From contig UQKY01000018.1 of assembly GCA_900541785.1 (NCBI GenBank), positions 1-36,954 of the forward strand: a DNA stretch of 36,954 nucleotides. Direction: 5' to 3'. The translations under genes were made by a program, and so were the position numbers. Within the stretch, counting starts at the first letter, position 1; each line of letters starts with the position of its first letter. This document shows, one piece after another, positions 8,203 through 16,762 of the stretch. The notes beneath the pieces were generated by a model. It worked only from the letters and a program-made list of their open reading frames with translations. It did not search any database and had not been told where the DNA came from. Origin of the DNA: an uncultured Collinsella sp. (lineage in GTDB: Bacteria > Actinomycetota > Coriobacteriia > Coriobacteriales > Coriobacteriaceae).

Positions 8203-9024
8203 ATGCCCTACCTTCTTTCTTGTGATATTCATACTCATACGTTGTTCTCCGCGCATGCGTATTCAACCATTGAGGAGAATGTGTACTGGGCGGCGGAACG
8301 TGGCCTGCAGGTGCTCGGATCTGCCGACCATCTGAGCTCGATGGTTACGGCTTGCCCCAACGACCTGCGCAGTTTCCAGTTCTTTATTAACCAGGATATC
8401 TGGCCGCGCATTTGGAGCGGCGTGCTGGTGCTTCGCGGCGCCGAGGCCGATATCGTTTCGCTGGACGGAAGCTTGTTTGGCGAGGACATTCCCGTTTCGT
8501 TCGATATTGCCGGTGATTCGTACAGTCACCAGCATTCGCTGTTCGATTTGGTGACGCGCAATTTGGATTATTTGGTGGCAAGCGTGCATAATCCGCAGTT
8601 TGCCGAGGGCGCGACGCTGGCTCAAACGACCGAGATGTATATCAATGCCTTGGAGCACCCCAAGGTGTTCATGCTTGGGCATACGGGTCGTTCGGGCGTG
8701 CCGTTCGATATCGATGAGGTGCTGCTGGCGGCCAAGGCCAAGCACAAGATTATCGAGATCAATAACCATAGTCTTGAGCACGGTGCCGACACTGAGCATT
8801 GGGCCGTATGCCGCAAGATTGCCGAGCGTTGCGCCGAGCTGGGCGTGGGCATTGGCGTGTCGACTGATGCGCACATTGGTATGGCCATTGGCAAGCTCGA
8901 TCATGCCCGCAAGATGCTCGACGAGATTCACTTCCCGTTGGATCTGATCGTGACGCGCGATCGCGAGACGCTGCTGCGCGAAATGGCGGCAGCCGGCGTG
9001 TGCGACCTGCGCAAGGGGATGTAA
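8203..9024 (+). CDS. PHP-domain phosphoesterase, YcdX-like
   Basis: A 273-residue PHP (polymerase and histidinol phosphatase) family metal-dependent phosphoesterase. Metal-ligand motifs are in the expected order: CDIHTHT at residues 7-13, GSADH at 39-43, EADIV in the middle, SVHNPQFAEG, LGHTGR, and STDAHIG near the C-terminus. The closest relatives are YcdX-type phosphatases of unclear physiological substrate. AAGGAG ends five bases before the ATG at 8203; the open frame runs back to 8059, but the extra residues do not resemble the family. It ends at a bidirectional terminator shared with the convergent methyltransferase. Confidence 0.85.
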   Translation: MPYLLSCDIHTHTLFSAHAYSTIEENVYWAAERGLQVLGSADHLSSMVTACPNDLRSFQFFINQDIWPRIWSGVLVLRGAEADIVSLDGSLFGEDIPVSFDIAGDSYSHQHSLFDLVTRNLDYLVASVHNPQFAEGATLAQTTEMYINALEHPKVFMLGHTGRSGVPFDIDEVLLAAKAKHKIIEINNHSLEHGADTEHWAVCRKIAERCAELGVGIGVSTDAHIGMAIGKLDHARKMLDEIHFPLDLIVTRDRETLLREMAAAGVCDLRKGM

Positions 9025-9043
9025 CGAGACTCATATGTTCAAC

Positions 9044-9078
9044 GAAAGGGGGCGGTCCAGACGGGCCGCCCCCTTCTT
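9044..9078. terminator. Bidirectional terminator, PHP gene and methyltransferase
   Basis: AAGGGGGCGG pairs with CCGCCCCCTT around a ten-base loop, with A-rich and T-rich flanks, between convergent genes. Confidence 0.85.
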
Positions 9079-9102
9079 GTCCCAAAAATCTACCGGGGTG
9101 GA

Positions 9103-10551
9103 TTAGCGGCACTCGAGGACCGCGACAGTCTCGGTGTGGTCGGTATGGGGGAACATGTCGACCGGCGTGATCTTGAGCAGGCGATAGCCTCCGTCGAGGA
9201 GGTGGTGCAGGTCGCGCTCTTGGGTCACGGGGTTGCAGCTGATATAAGTGATGCGGCGCGGCTTAAGTGCGCAGGCGGCCTCGAGGAACTCGGGGGTAGA
9301 GCCGGCGCGCGGCGGGTCGATGGAAAGGACGTCGACGCGCTCGCTGTTATCGGCGGCATCTAGGATGTAGTCGGTGGCGTCGTCGGCCATAAACCAAGCG
9401 CTGCGGGTGAGGCCGTTGAGTTCGGCATTGCGACGTGCGTCGGCAATGCCCGCCGGGTTGCGCTCCACGCCGAGCAGCATAATGCCGACACCTCTGTCCT
9501 GGGCATCCTTCGCGGCGCACAGACCGATGGTGCCGCTGCCGCAGTACGCGTCCATAAGAATGTCACCCTGCTGCAGATCCATGCCGTCAATGGCGAGCTG
9601 ATAGAGCAGTTCGGTCTGCTGCGGATTGGTCTGATAGAACGCGGTAGGGGAGATATCGAATTCGCAACCGAGCAACTGGTCGCGCATGCACTCGGCGCCA
9701 TAGACGATACGAGTCTCCTCGCCCAAGATGGCGTTACCGGGACGGCCATTGATATTTTGGGCAACGGTGACGATATGCGGATCGAGCGCCGCGACGGCCT
9801 CAAAGAACTCCTGCGCATGCGGTAAGTCGCGCTGGGCGGTCACGAGCGTAACCATGACTTGGTCGGTACGCCAACCGCAGCGGACGACGGCATAGCGAAG
9901 CAGACCAAGATGCTTGTCCTCATTAAACGCGGGAATATGCAGCCGCTCAGCTTCGCGTGCGATGCCGTTGAGAATCTGACGGGCACCTGGCGCCTCGACA
10001 GGACACTCGGGTACGGCAACGATCCTGTGCGTGCCGCGCTCAAAGAAACCGCAACGGACAGCGCCCTCCTTACCGGGAGCAAAGGGAGTGGCGGCCTTAT
10101 GACGAAAGCCACGCGGCGCAGGATATTTACCCGGGTCACCCAGGGTGACGCCCATACCGCGAATAGGATCAACGGCGATACCCTCACGCTCACAAAGCGA
10201 AGCAAAAAGCTCCTCCATAGCAGCCTGCTTGGCCGCCAACTGCTTCTTATAAGGACGATTGAGCGCCGTGCACCCACCGCAAGATTTCATGATCGAACAG
10301 GGAGACTTGGGGTCCACAGTTTTACGAGCAGGCTGAGCCGAATCCTTGCGCGAGCCCTTGGAACGAACGTGAGACGCCTTATCTCCACCCTGACGAGAGC
10401 CAGAGCGCTTGGCCTTAGCCTTGCTCTTGGCCGACTTGCTTTTTGCAGCTTTAGAAGACTTGGATTTCGTAGAAGATTTCTCCTCCTTCGACCCCTCAGC
10501 CGCCTCCACCAAAGCACGACGAGCCCTACGCTCCGCACGAGATTCTGCCAT
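9103..10551 (-). CDS. 23S rRNA (uracil-5-)-methyltransferase, RlmD/TrmA family
   Basis: A SAM-dependent RNA m5U methyltransferase of 482 residues. The [4Fe-4S] motif is C85-x5-C91-x2-C94 (CSIMKSCGGC), with a likely fourth ligand in VPECPVE. The SAM domain has DAYCGSGTIGLCAA, then LGVERNPAGIADARRNAELN, the DPPRAG motif and the catalytic cysteine loop YISCNPVTQERDL. The end, FPHTDHTETVAVLECR, is highly typical. Unusually, the N-terminal TRAM domain is missing: residues 1-80 are instead a lysine/serine-rich basic tail that probably binds RNA. Which uracil is modified cannot be told. Only a weak GGGG lies ahead of the ATG at 10551. Confidence 0.93.
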   Translation of the reverse strand: MAESRAERRARRALVEAAEGSKEEKSSTKSKSSKAAKSKSAKSKAKAKRSGSRQGGDKASHVRSKGSRKDSAQPARKTVDPKSPCSIMKSCGGCTALNRPYKKQLAAKQAAMEELFASLCEREGIAVDPIRGMGVTLGDPGKYPAPRGFRHKAATPFAPGKEGAVRCGFFERGTHRIVAVPECPVEAPGARQILNGIAREAERLHIPAFNEDKHLGLLRYAVVRCGWRTDQVMVTLVTAQRDLPHAQEFFEAVAALDPHIVTVAQNINGRPGNAILGEETRIVYGAECMRDQLLGCEFDISPTAFYQTNPQQTELLYQLAIDGMDLQQGDILMDAYCGSGTIGLCAAKDAQDRGVGIMLLGVERNPAGIADARRNAELNGLTRSAWFMADDATDYILDAADNSERVDVLSIDPPRAGSTPEFLEAACALKPRRITYISCNPVTQERDLHHLLDGGYRLLKITPVDMFPHTDHTETVAVLECR

Positions 10552-10672
10552 GAATTAACCCCACTAATTTATAAATTGAAATCTGAAAGCATTGTACCGT
10601 GCCAAGCTAGCAGACGATATGCAAGCGCCCATTTCATGTCAGTGATAAGTCCAACGCCGGGCAAACCCTCCC

Positions 10673-10701
10673 TTGTACTTTATCAAGGTAGAGTGTATGA
10701 T
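10673..10701 (+). promoter_or_regulatory. Promoter of the amino-acid ABC importer operon
   Basis: TTGTAC (10673-10678), a 17-base spacer and TATGAT (10696-10701) form a strong sigma-70/SigA-type promoter 57 bases before the first start codon. A CCTTG...CAAGG inverted repeat (10671-10688) covers the -35. Confidence 0.75.
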
Positions 10702-10719
10702 TCTGAACGTTACATGACT

Positions 10720-10739
10720 CACTTTACCTAACTAAAGTG
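10720..10739. promoter_or_regulatory. Operator-like palindrome between promoter and SBP gene
   Basis: CACTTT and AAAGTG are exact inverted arms around ACCTAACT. The site starts 19 bases after the -10 box and ends 18 bases before the start codon, a position where a bound regulator would block transcription. A near copy occurs upstream of ilvE at 35596-35612. Confidence 0.5.
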
Positions 10740-10757
10740 CCATCAAGGGGGAATACC

Positions 10758-11618
10758 ATGAATACCGATATGTCTCGTCGTCAGTTTGTTGGTCTAGCCG
10801 GTTCGCTTGCCACGGTGCTTGGCCTTGGCCTGGTAGGCTGCGGCGGTGGTGCCGGCAAGGGCTCCGCTGCTGGCTCTGCCGCAGCCAAGGACGTGAAGGG
10901 CGCCGCCGAGTCCAAGAAGCTCGTGGTGGGCTTTGACAAGTCCTATCCTCCGTATGGCTTTGTGGGCGACGATGGCGAGTACACCGGCTTTGACCTCGAC
11001 CTTGCCAAGGCCGTTGCCGACAAGCAGGGTTGGGACGTTGAGTATGAGGCTATCGACTGGGATGCCAAGGACACGCTGCTCAACTCGGGTGCCATCAACT
11101 GCATCTGGAACGGCTTTACCATGGAGGGCCGCGAGGACGACTACACGTTCTCCGAGCCGTACATGCTCAACGAGCAGGTGCTCGTGGTCAAGAAGGACGC
11201 GGGTATCAAGAGCTGGGACGATCTTGCCGGCAAGACCGTGATTACCCAGACCGATTCCGCGGCGCAGGATGTGCTCGAGGGCGACCAGAAGGATTTGGCG
11301 GCAACGTTTGCCACGCTCGACACCATCGGCGAGTACAACACGGCCTTTATGCAGCTCGAGAGTGGCGCGGTCGATGCCGTTGCCTGTGACCTCTCGATCG
11401 CTCAATATCAGCTTGCCGCCAAGCCCGATGCATATACGCAGCTTGATAAGCCGCTGTCTAGCGAGCACTACGCCGTTGGCTTTAAGAAGGGCGACACCAA
11501 GTCCGCCGATGCCGTGACCGAGTCGCTCAAGGCGCTCTACGAGGACGGCACGGTCAAGGACCTGTGCGATAAATATGCAGATTACGGTCTGTCTTTCGAT
11601 AATTGGGTGCTCAAGTAA
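10758..11618 (+). CDS. Polar amino-acid ABC transporter substrate-binding lipoprotein
   Basis: A 286-residue family 3 solute-binding protein that captures an amino acid outside the cell. The N-terminus has SRRQFVGL, which resembles a twin-arginine motif, then a hydrophobic stretch and the lipobox LVGC, so it should be lipid-anchored on the outer face of the membrane. The mature domain starts KLVVGFDKSYPPYGFVGDDG, followed by GFDLDLAKAVA and the NCIWNGFTMEGRE and TVITQTDSAAQ segments of this family. AAGGGGGAA precedes the ATG at 10758. Its stop overlaps the permease start (TAATG). Cystine, glutamine or arginine are all possible substrates. Confidence 0.93.
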   Translation: MNTDMSRRQFVGLAGSLATVLGLGLVGCGGGAGKGSAAGSAAAKDVKGAAESKKLVVGFDKSYPPYGFVGDDGEYTGFDLDLAKAVADKQGWDVEYEAIDWDAKDTLLNSGAINCIWNGFTMEGREDDYTFSEPYMLNEQVLVVKKDAGIKSWDDLAGKTVITQTDSAAQDVLEGDQKDLAATFATLDTIGEYNTAFMQLESGAVDAVACDLSIAQYQLAAKPDAYTQLDKPLSSEHYAVGFKKGDTKSADAVTESLKALYEDGTVKDLCDKYADYGLSFDNWVLK

Positions 11619-12271
11619 TGTCTATTCAGGTCATGATGCAGATGCTTGGCCAGGGATTCTTGGTCAGTTTGCAGTTGTTTGTGCTGACACTGCTGGGGTC
11701 GATTCCGCTGGGAATCCCCGTGGCGTTTATGCGCATGAGCAAAATCGCGCCGCTTCGCTGGATTGCGCGCATCTACATTTCGGTCATGCGCGGTACGCCG
11801 CTCATGCTGCAGATGTTTGCCATCTACTTTGCCCCGTACTACGTGTTTGGCATTTCGCTCACGCCCGATTCCAAGTGGACGGCGTGCGTCGTGGCGTTCA
11901 TCATCAACTACGCCGGTTACTTTGCCGAGATCTATCGCTCGGGCCTGCAGTCCATTCCGCGCGGTCAATACGAGGCCGCCGAGGTGCTGGGCTATTCGCG
12001 CACGCAGACGTTTCTGTATATCGTGATGCCGCAGGTCGCCAAGCGCATTTTGCCGGCGATGGGCAACGAGATCATCACGCTGGTCAAGGACACGTCGCTG
12101 GCGTTTGCCATTGGCGTGGGTGAGATGTTCTCGACGGCCAAGGCGCTGGTCGCCTCGCAGGTGAGCATGGTACCGTTTGCGATCGCGGCACTGATTTACT
12201 GGGTCTTTAACTTTGTAGTCGAGATGCTGTTAGGCGCTGCCGAGAAACGACTTGACTATTACCATGACTAG
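11618..12271 (+). CDS. Polar amino-acid ABC transporter permease
   Basis: A 217-residue HisMQ/GlnP-type membrane subunit. It has several hydrophobic segments, starting with MQMLGQGFLVSLQLFVLTLL, and the cytoplasmic EAA loop YEAAEVLGYSRTQTF with MPQVAKRILPAMGNE, which docks the ATPase. The ATG overlaps the stop of the binding-protein gene, indicating translational coupling; there is little separate ribosome site. The family usually acts as a dimer, and only one permease is encoded here, so a homodimer is expected. Confidence 0.93.
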   Translation: MSIQVMMQMLGQGFLVSLQLFVLTLLGSIPLGIPVAFMRMSKIAPLRWIARIYISVMRGTPLMLQMFAIYFAPYYVFGISLTPDSKWTACVVAFIINYAGYFAEIYRSGLQSIPRGQYEAAEVLGYSRTQTFLYIVMPQVAKRILPAMGNEIITLVKDTSLAFAIGVGEMFSTAKALVASQVSMVPFAIAALIYWVFNFVVEMLLGAAEKRLDYYHD

Positions 12272-12309
12272 CCTGTCCCGTTGTGCTTTTCAAACACGTG
12301 GAGGTTCCT

Positions 12310-13074
12310 GTGTCCGGAACGGTTATGAATATAGCGAACGCGCGCAAGGCGTTTGGCGGCAATGAGGTGCTCAAGGATATCTCGCTTGAGGTAAAGCGTG
12401 GCGAGGTCGTGGCGATTATCGGGCCTTCGGGCGGCGGTAAGTCCACGCTGCTGCGCTGCGCCACGCTGCTCGAGACGCTCGACGGTGGCTCGCTCTCGTT
12501 TGGCGACCTTGCCGTCGCGACGGATACGGGTTCGGGCGCGGTGTACGCAAAGGGCGATGTGCCTAAACAGGCGCGCTCGCGGTTTGGTTTGGTGTTTCAG
12601 AACTACAATCTGTTCCCGCACTATACCGTGATGAAAAACATCACCGATGCGCCGATCCGCGTGCTTAAGCGCCCGCGCGAGCAGGCGGAGGCCCGCGCTC
12701 ACGAGCTGATTGCGCAAATGGGGCTGACGGGCAACGAGAACAAGGTGCCCTGCGAGCTTTCGGGCGGTCAGCAGCAGCGCGTGAGTATTGCCCGCGCCCT
12801 GGCGCTCGACCCGGAAATCTTATTCTTTGACGAGCCGACCTCGGCGCTCGATCCCGAGCTGACGGCCGAGGTTCTGCGCGTCATCAAGGACCTGGCGGCG
12901 CAGAATATGACGATGGTGATCGTGACCCATGCGATGCAGTTTGCGCGCGATGTTGCCGATCGCGTGGTCTTTATGGACGGCGGTCGCATTGTCGAGGAGG
13001 GTCCGGCCGAGCAGGTTATCGATCATCCGCGCGAGCAGCGTACCCGTGAGTTCTTGAGCCGTATCGAGGGGTAG
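12310..13074 (+). CDS. Polar amino-acid ABC transporter ATP-binding protein
   Basis: A 254-residue ABC ATPase that powers the importer. Walker A is GPSGGGKST, the Q-loop is LVFQNYNLFPHYTVMKN, the signature LSGGQQQRVSIARAL, Walker B ILFFDEPTSALD, and the switch histidine is in VIVTHAMQFA. All motifs are intact. I chose the GTG start at 12310 because GGAGG lies five bases upstream; ATG 12325 is an alternative. An insert of about 20 residues before the Q-loop (VATDTGSGAVYAKGD) is slightly unusual. Third gene of the importer operon. Confidence 0.93.
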   Translation: MSGTVMNIANARKAFGGNEVLKDISLEVKRGEVVAIIGPSGGGKSTLLRCATLLETLDGGSLSFGDLAVATDTGSGAVYAKGDVPKQARSRFGLVFQNYNLFPHYTVMKNITDAPIRVLKRPREQAEARAHELIAQMGLTGNENKVPCELSGGQQQRVSIARALALDPEILFFDEPTSALDPELTAEVLRVIKDLAAQNMTMVIVTHAMQFARDVADRVVFMDGGRIVEEGPAEQVIDHPREQRTREFLSRIEG

Positions 13075-13109
13075 GTTCAACTATTTGCTCAACTATTAAT
13101 TGAGGCGAA

Positions 13110-13149
13110 GCCGCCGCAGGTCTTACAGCCTGGGGCGGCATTTTATTTG
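13110..13149 (+). terminator. Terminator of the amino-acid importer operon
   Basis: GCCGCCGCAGG (13110-13120) pairs with CCTGGGGCGGC (13129-13139) with one mismatch, followed by ATTTTATTT. Confidence 0.85.
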
Positions 13150-13159
13150 AATCGGCGGG

Positions 13160-13384
13160 GCTCAATAATCGCCTCGCAAGCTCGCCTCCTCCTCTCGCCG
13201 CCCGTATTCATACGCGTGCCGAAAGGTCTGCATGGACAGGCGACTGCAAGGGTAGGGTGGTGGCATAGGACATTTGGAGGGTGAGTCGGCTCGGCTGCCG
13301 ACCGTGCTGCTCCCGGGACGGCATCGACCGCGAACTCTCCCCGTTGGCGTCGCGCATCGCGCGCGACCCTGCAAGGAGGTCATC
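13160..13384 (+). other. GC-rich leader before the EF-G-like gene
   Basis: More than 200 bases of GC-rich sequence separate the importer terminator from the ribosome site of the EF-G-like gene. Two self-complementary stretches are visible (GTCGGC with GCCGAC around 13290-13305, and GTCGCGC with GCGCGAC around 13350-13370). A long structured leader is possible, but I recognise no riboswitch class and no clear promoter. Confidence 0.3.
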
Positions 13385-15460
13385 ATGGGTGCTCCCAAGA
13401 CCGGCAACGTAAGGAACGTGGTGCTCGTAGGCCAAGGCGGGGTGGGCAAGACTTCACTCGCCGAGGCCATGCTCCACCTTTCTGGTAAGACCGCCCGTCT
13501 GGGCGGCCACGACGGCACCAAGCCCACGCTCGACTATGACCCCGAAGAGGTCAAGCGCTCATTTTCTATCTCGACGACCATCGCGCCGATCGATTGGAAG
13601 GGCGCCCGCATCAACGTGCTTGATGCCCCGTGCTACCCCGATTTTATCGGCGACGCCTTTGCCGCGATGAGCGTCTGCGAGACGGTGCTGTTCGTGGTCG
13701 ACGCCGAGGCCGGCCCGCAGCCGACGACGGTTAAGCTTTGGTACGCCGCCGAGGACCTGCGCCTGGCGCGCGCGGTGTTCGTAAACCGCCTGTCGCGTCC
13801 CGAGGCCAGCTTTACGACCACGATGGGCCTGCTGCAGGAACGTTTTGGTACGCGTTTGGGTGCCGTGACCCTCCCCTGGGGCGAGGGCGAGGACTTTGAC
13901 GGCATTATCGACCTGGTGCGTATGAAGGCGCGCCACTGCAACGGCGCCGAGGCAGTTGAGTCGGAGATTCCCGAGGAGTATCGTGCCCAGGCCGAGGAAG
14001 CCCACGACCATCTGTGCGAGCTGGTGGCCGAGGCCGACGATGAGCTGATGATGAAGTACCTGGAAGGCGAGGAGACGCTGACGCAGGAGGAGCTTGAGGG
14101 CCTGTTGTCCAAGGCGATCGCCGAGCGCATCTTTGTGCCGGTCTTTGCGGGCGATTGCATTAAGGAGCAGGGCGTCAACTCGCTGATGGACGACATCGCC
14201 ACGTACTTCCCGGCGCCGACTGACTACGGCGAGATGCCGCTCATCGACGGCGACTCGCTCAAGATCTCGAGTGACGATGACCGCCCGGTGGCCTTTGTGT
14301 TTAAGACCCTGGCCGATCCACAGCAGGGTCGCATCAGCTTTATCAAGGTGCTGACGGGTACGCTTGAGCCGGGCCTTGAGCTGATCAATGCGCGCACGCG
14401 CAAGAGCGACCGTCTGGCTCACCTGTATGTGATGTGCGGCCGCGACATGACCGAGGTCGGCCACGCCTATGCCGGCGACATCATCGTGGCGCCCAAGCTG
14501 GCGGCCGAGACGGGCGATACGCTCTCGATTACCGGCAAGGTCGAGGCGGCGGCGTTCAAGTTCCCCAACTCGCAGTACCGCATTGCCATCGAGGCCGAGA
14601 ACCGCGGCGACGAGGAGAAGCTCTATACGTTTATCGAGAAAGCCTGCAAGGCCGATCCGACCATGAGCATCGACCGCGACGAGGAGACGGGCCAGACTAT
14701 CATCTCCGCCGTGGGTGAGGCGCAGGTTTCGGTGCTGCTCAACCGTTTGGAGGATCGCACCAAGGTCGTGGCCAAAAGCGTGCCGATCCGCATTCCGTAT
14801 CGCGAAACCATCCGCCGCACGGCAAGCGCCCAGGGCCGCCACAAGAAGCAGACCGGTGGTGCCGGTCAGTACGGCGACTGCTGGCTACGCGTGGAGCCGC
14901 TCATTGGGCCCGACGGCACGAGCGACGGCTACGAGTTTGTGGATGAGGTCGTGGGCGGCCGCATTCCGCGCTCGCTGATTCCCGCCGTGGACAAGGGCGT
15001 CCAGGAGACCATGAAGGACGGCATCATTGCCGGCTACCCGCTCACGGGCATTCGCGTCGCGGTGTATGACGGCTCGTATCACAGCGTCGACTCCAACGAG
15101 ATGGCGTTCCGCGCGGCGGCTCGCATCGGCCTGCGCAAGGCATGTGCCGATGCCGACCCGGTGGTGCTAGAGCCCATCGAGGAAATCACGGTGACGATCC
15201 CCGAGAGCTACGCCGGCGCCGTGATGGGCGACATCTCGGCCTCGCGCGGTCGCGTGACGGGTATGGAGACCGATGAGCGCGGCGATACCGTGGTCATCGC
15301 CCAGGCGCCTCTCGCCGAGCTGACGGATTACTCGACGCGTCTGCGCTCTATCACGCGCGGCACGGGCGACTTTACCATGAAGCCTGCAGGCTACGAGCAG
15401 GTGCCTTATGACGTTCAGGCCAAGCTGGTTGAGCGCTATGAGGAGGGCCGCGCCAAGTAG
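13385..15460 (+). CDS. Elongation factor G-like GTPase (EF-G2 type)
   Basis: A 691-residue translational GTPase homologue with the five-domain EF-G layout. G1 is GQGGVGKT (16-23). G3, normally DTPGH, reads DAPCY (80-84), so the catalytic histidine and the invariant glycine are both replaced. G4, normally NKxD, reads NRLS (134-137), losing the guanine-specifying aspartate. Domain IV begins near RHKKQTGGAGQYGDCWLRVEP and the C-terminus has the MGDISASRGRVTGME motif. EF-G2 proteins of actinobacteria often lack the histidine, but loss of the G4 aspartate is stronger decay. AAGGAGG lies just before the ATG. It is probably a ribosome-binding protein with altered or no GTP turnover, not the housekeeping EF-G. 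Confidence 0.9.
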   Translation: MGAPKTGNVRNVVLVGQGGVGKTSLAEAMLHLSGKTARLGGHDGTKPTLDYDPEEVKRSFSISTTIAPIDWKGARINVLDAPCYPDFIGDAFAAMSVCETVLFVVDAEAGPQPTTVKLWYAAEDLRLARAVFVNRLSRPEASFTTTMGLLQERFGTRLGAVTLPWGEGEDFDGIIDLVRMKARHCNGAEAVESEIPEEYRAQAEEAHDHLCELVAEADDELMMKYLEGEETLTQEELEGLLSKAIAERIFVPVFAGDCIKEQGVNSLMDDIATYFPAPTDYGEMPLIDGDSLKISSDDDRPVAFVFKTLADPQQGRISFIKVLTGTLEPGLELINARTRKSDRLAHLYVMCGRDMTEVGHAYAGDIIVAPKLAAETGDTLSITGKVEAAAFKFPNSQYRIAIEAENRGDEEKLYTFIEKACKADPTMSIDRDEETGQTIISAVGEAQVSVLLNRLEDRTKVVAKSVPIRIPYRETIRRTASAQGRHKKQTGGAGQYGDCWLRVEPLIGPDGTSDGYEFVDEVVGGRIPRSLIPAVDKGVQETMKDGIIAGYPLTGIRVAVYDGSYHSVDSNEMAFRAAARIGLRKACADADPVVLEPIEEITVTIPESYAGAVMGDISASRGRVTGMETDERGDTVVIAQAPLAELTDYSTRLRSITRGTGDFTMKPAGYEQVPYDVQAKLVERYEEGRAK

Positions 15461-15496
15461 CGTGTGACTTTGCCTGTAATATACATGCCGATGCAA

Positions 15497-15531
15497 GGGC
15501 CGCTCTGGGCAATCCAGGGCGGCCCCTTTTG
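15497..15531. terminator. Terminator after the EF-G-like gene
   Basis: GGGCCGCTCTGG (15497-15508) pairs with CCAGGGCGGCCC (15514-15525) around GCAAT, followed by CTTTT. It lies between convergent genes; the T-run favours the plus strand. Confidence 0.88.
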
Positions 15532-15589
15532 ATCCCTAGGGGGCGGAGGAAAACGGATCATGGTAGGTTTTGGGGCAGCTTGGTCGGCC

Positions 15590-16555
15590 CTAGTCTCCCG
15601 AGGCCTGATTGCGGCCGGTGGCGTAGTCGATCTGCACATGCGGCTGCAGGTTGTAGCAATATACGTGGAAACAGAGGGTCCTGCCGTGGTCCTCGACCGA
15701 TTGCGCCTCAAGGCGCACGCCACGGCAGACGAGTTCCTCTTCGTTATACATGGGCGTGACGCGATAGAGAACATGGTTGCCCGTGTCGTGGATGTAGTTG
15801 AGAATCTGCTCTTCAAACGGTAGCATGCCCGTCTCGTTGAGATAGCGCGTGCCGGTGAGGAGATTCTTACGGTTGGCGTTTTCGCCGCAGAGCGACCAGG
15901 CGATAAGGTGGCAGCGGTTGTAGAGGCTCTGGCCCGGAATAAAGTCGTAGCGCTGCTGGCGCCAGCCGGCGGGGTGGATGCGCGAGATATCGCCGCGCTT
16001 GCCCTGGCCGAGCGATTCGGGGCCTACGCAGGCGAGCGCTTTGCGGGTGCGGCCCAAACTGTCGAGCTTGGAGAACTTCTTAAAGCAACCCTCTTCTGTA
16101 GCGCGCTCGTATTCATCGAGCGTGAATGATGGTGTGCCGAGCGGGTGCGTGCTGTCGGCGCGAAGGGCAACGTAGGGGTTGCCGGCGTAGTCGGGAATGC
16201 TGCTGAGATAAACACCGCGGGCGCGGTTGAGGTCGGGGTTTTCGACCTCGTCGATGGGGGTGGCGGCGCTGCCTGTGGAAGTGTCGTCACCGGTGTCAAT
16301 TGCGGCGGATTCAGAGCCATCGTCGGAGTCCTCGGAGCTGGCTGTTCCCGATTCGAGCCGGGCGACCAGGTCTGCCTCGTTGCCGGTGCGCTTGGGACTC
16401 TCGTTTTGCTTCTCGGCCAGAGCTACCGCCTGTTCATCGCTTTGCGGCGACAGCAGCTTGGGAGCTCCGTCGAGCGATCCCGTAAACAGCGCAAACCCCA
16501 GCACCACGGCGGTGCCGATGGAAAGGACTTGCTTGTAGGCGGACTTGCGCGACAT
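15590..16555 (-). CDS. Secreted or membrane-anchored DNA/RNA non-specific endonuclease
   Basis: A 321-residue beta-beta-alpha metal nuclease of the streptococcal EndA/Spd-like group. Residues 10-27 form an N-terminal hydrophobic segment after a basic start (MSRKSAYK), so the enzyme is exported or anchored. Residues about 35-110 are an acidic, Ser/Thr/Asp-rich linker. The catalytic motif is YNRCHLIAW (His216), where many relatives have DRGH, and the metal asparagine is probably N231 in NRKNLLTGTRYLN. NHVLYRVTPMY and the FHVYCYNLQPHVQIDYATG end are family hallmarks. CAGGAG precedes the ATG. Likely roles are nutrient scavenging or DNA uptake; competence genes are not nearby. Confidence 0.88.
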   Translation of the reverse strand: MSRKSAYKQVLSIGTAVVLGFALFTGSLDGAPKLLSPQSDEQAVALAEKQNESPKRTGNEADLVARLESGTASSEDSDDGSESAAIDTGDDTSTGSAATPIDEVENPDLNRARGVYLSSIPDYAGNPYVALRADSTHPLGTPSFTLDEYERATEEGCFKKFSKLDSLGRTRKALACVGPESLGQGKRGDISRIHPAGWRQQRYDFIPGQSLYNRCHLIAWSLCGENANRKNLLTGTRYLNETGMLPFEEQILNYIHDTGNHVLYRVTPMYNEEELVCRGVRLEAQSVEDHGRTLCFHVYCYNLQPHVQIDYATGRNQASGD

Positions 16556-16710
16556 TGAGGCTCCTGGATGGACGGTTGGGAATCTACCAGTCTAGCAGGA
16601 GCCGCCGAGGGTCGTTCTATCGAACAAATACTCAAGATTTGGGATAGACGCTACAGATTCATTTGTCTCATATGGAGCTGCGGCAGTTGTTGATGTGGGG
16701 CTATTCGGCG

Positions 16711-16762
16711 TTTCCCCAGATAAAACCTGCCAAAATAAGCCTGTCCCTTTTTGGCAGGTTAA
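16711..16762 (+). repeat. Dispersed palindromic repeat, copy 1
   Basis: Begins TTTCCCCAGATAAAACC and contains AACCTGCCAAAA paired with TTTTGGCAGGTT (12 bp, perfect) around a loop containing CCTGTCCC. Nearly identical sequences occur at 18734-18782 (same strand), 21936-21990 (opposite strand) and 24118-24162 (same strand). Confidence 0.9.
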
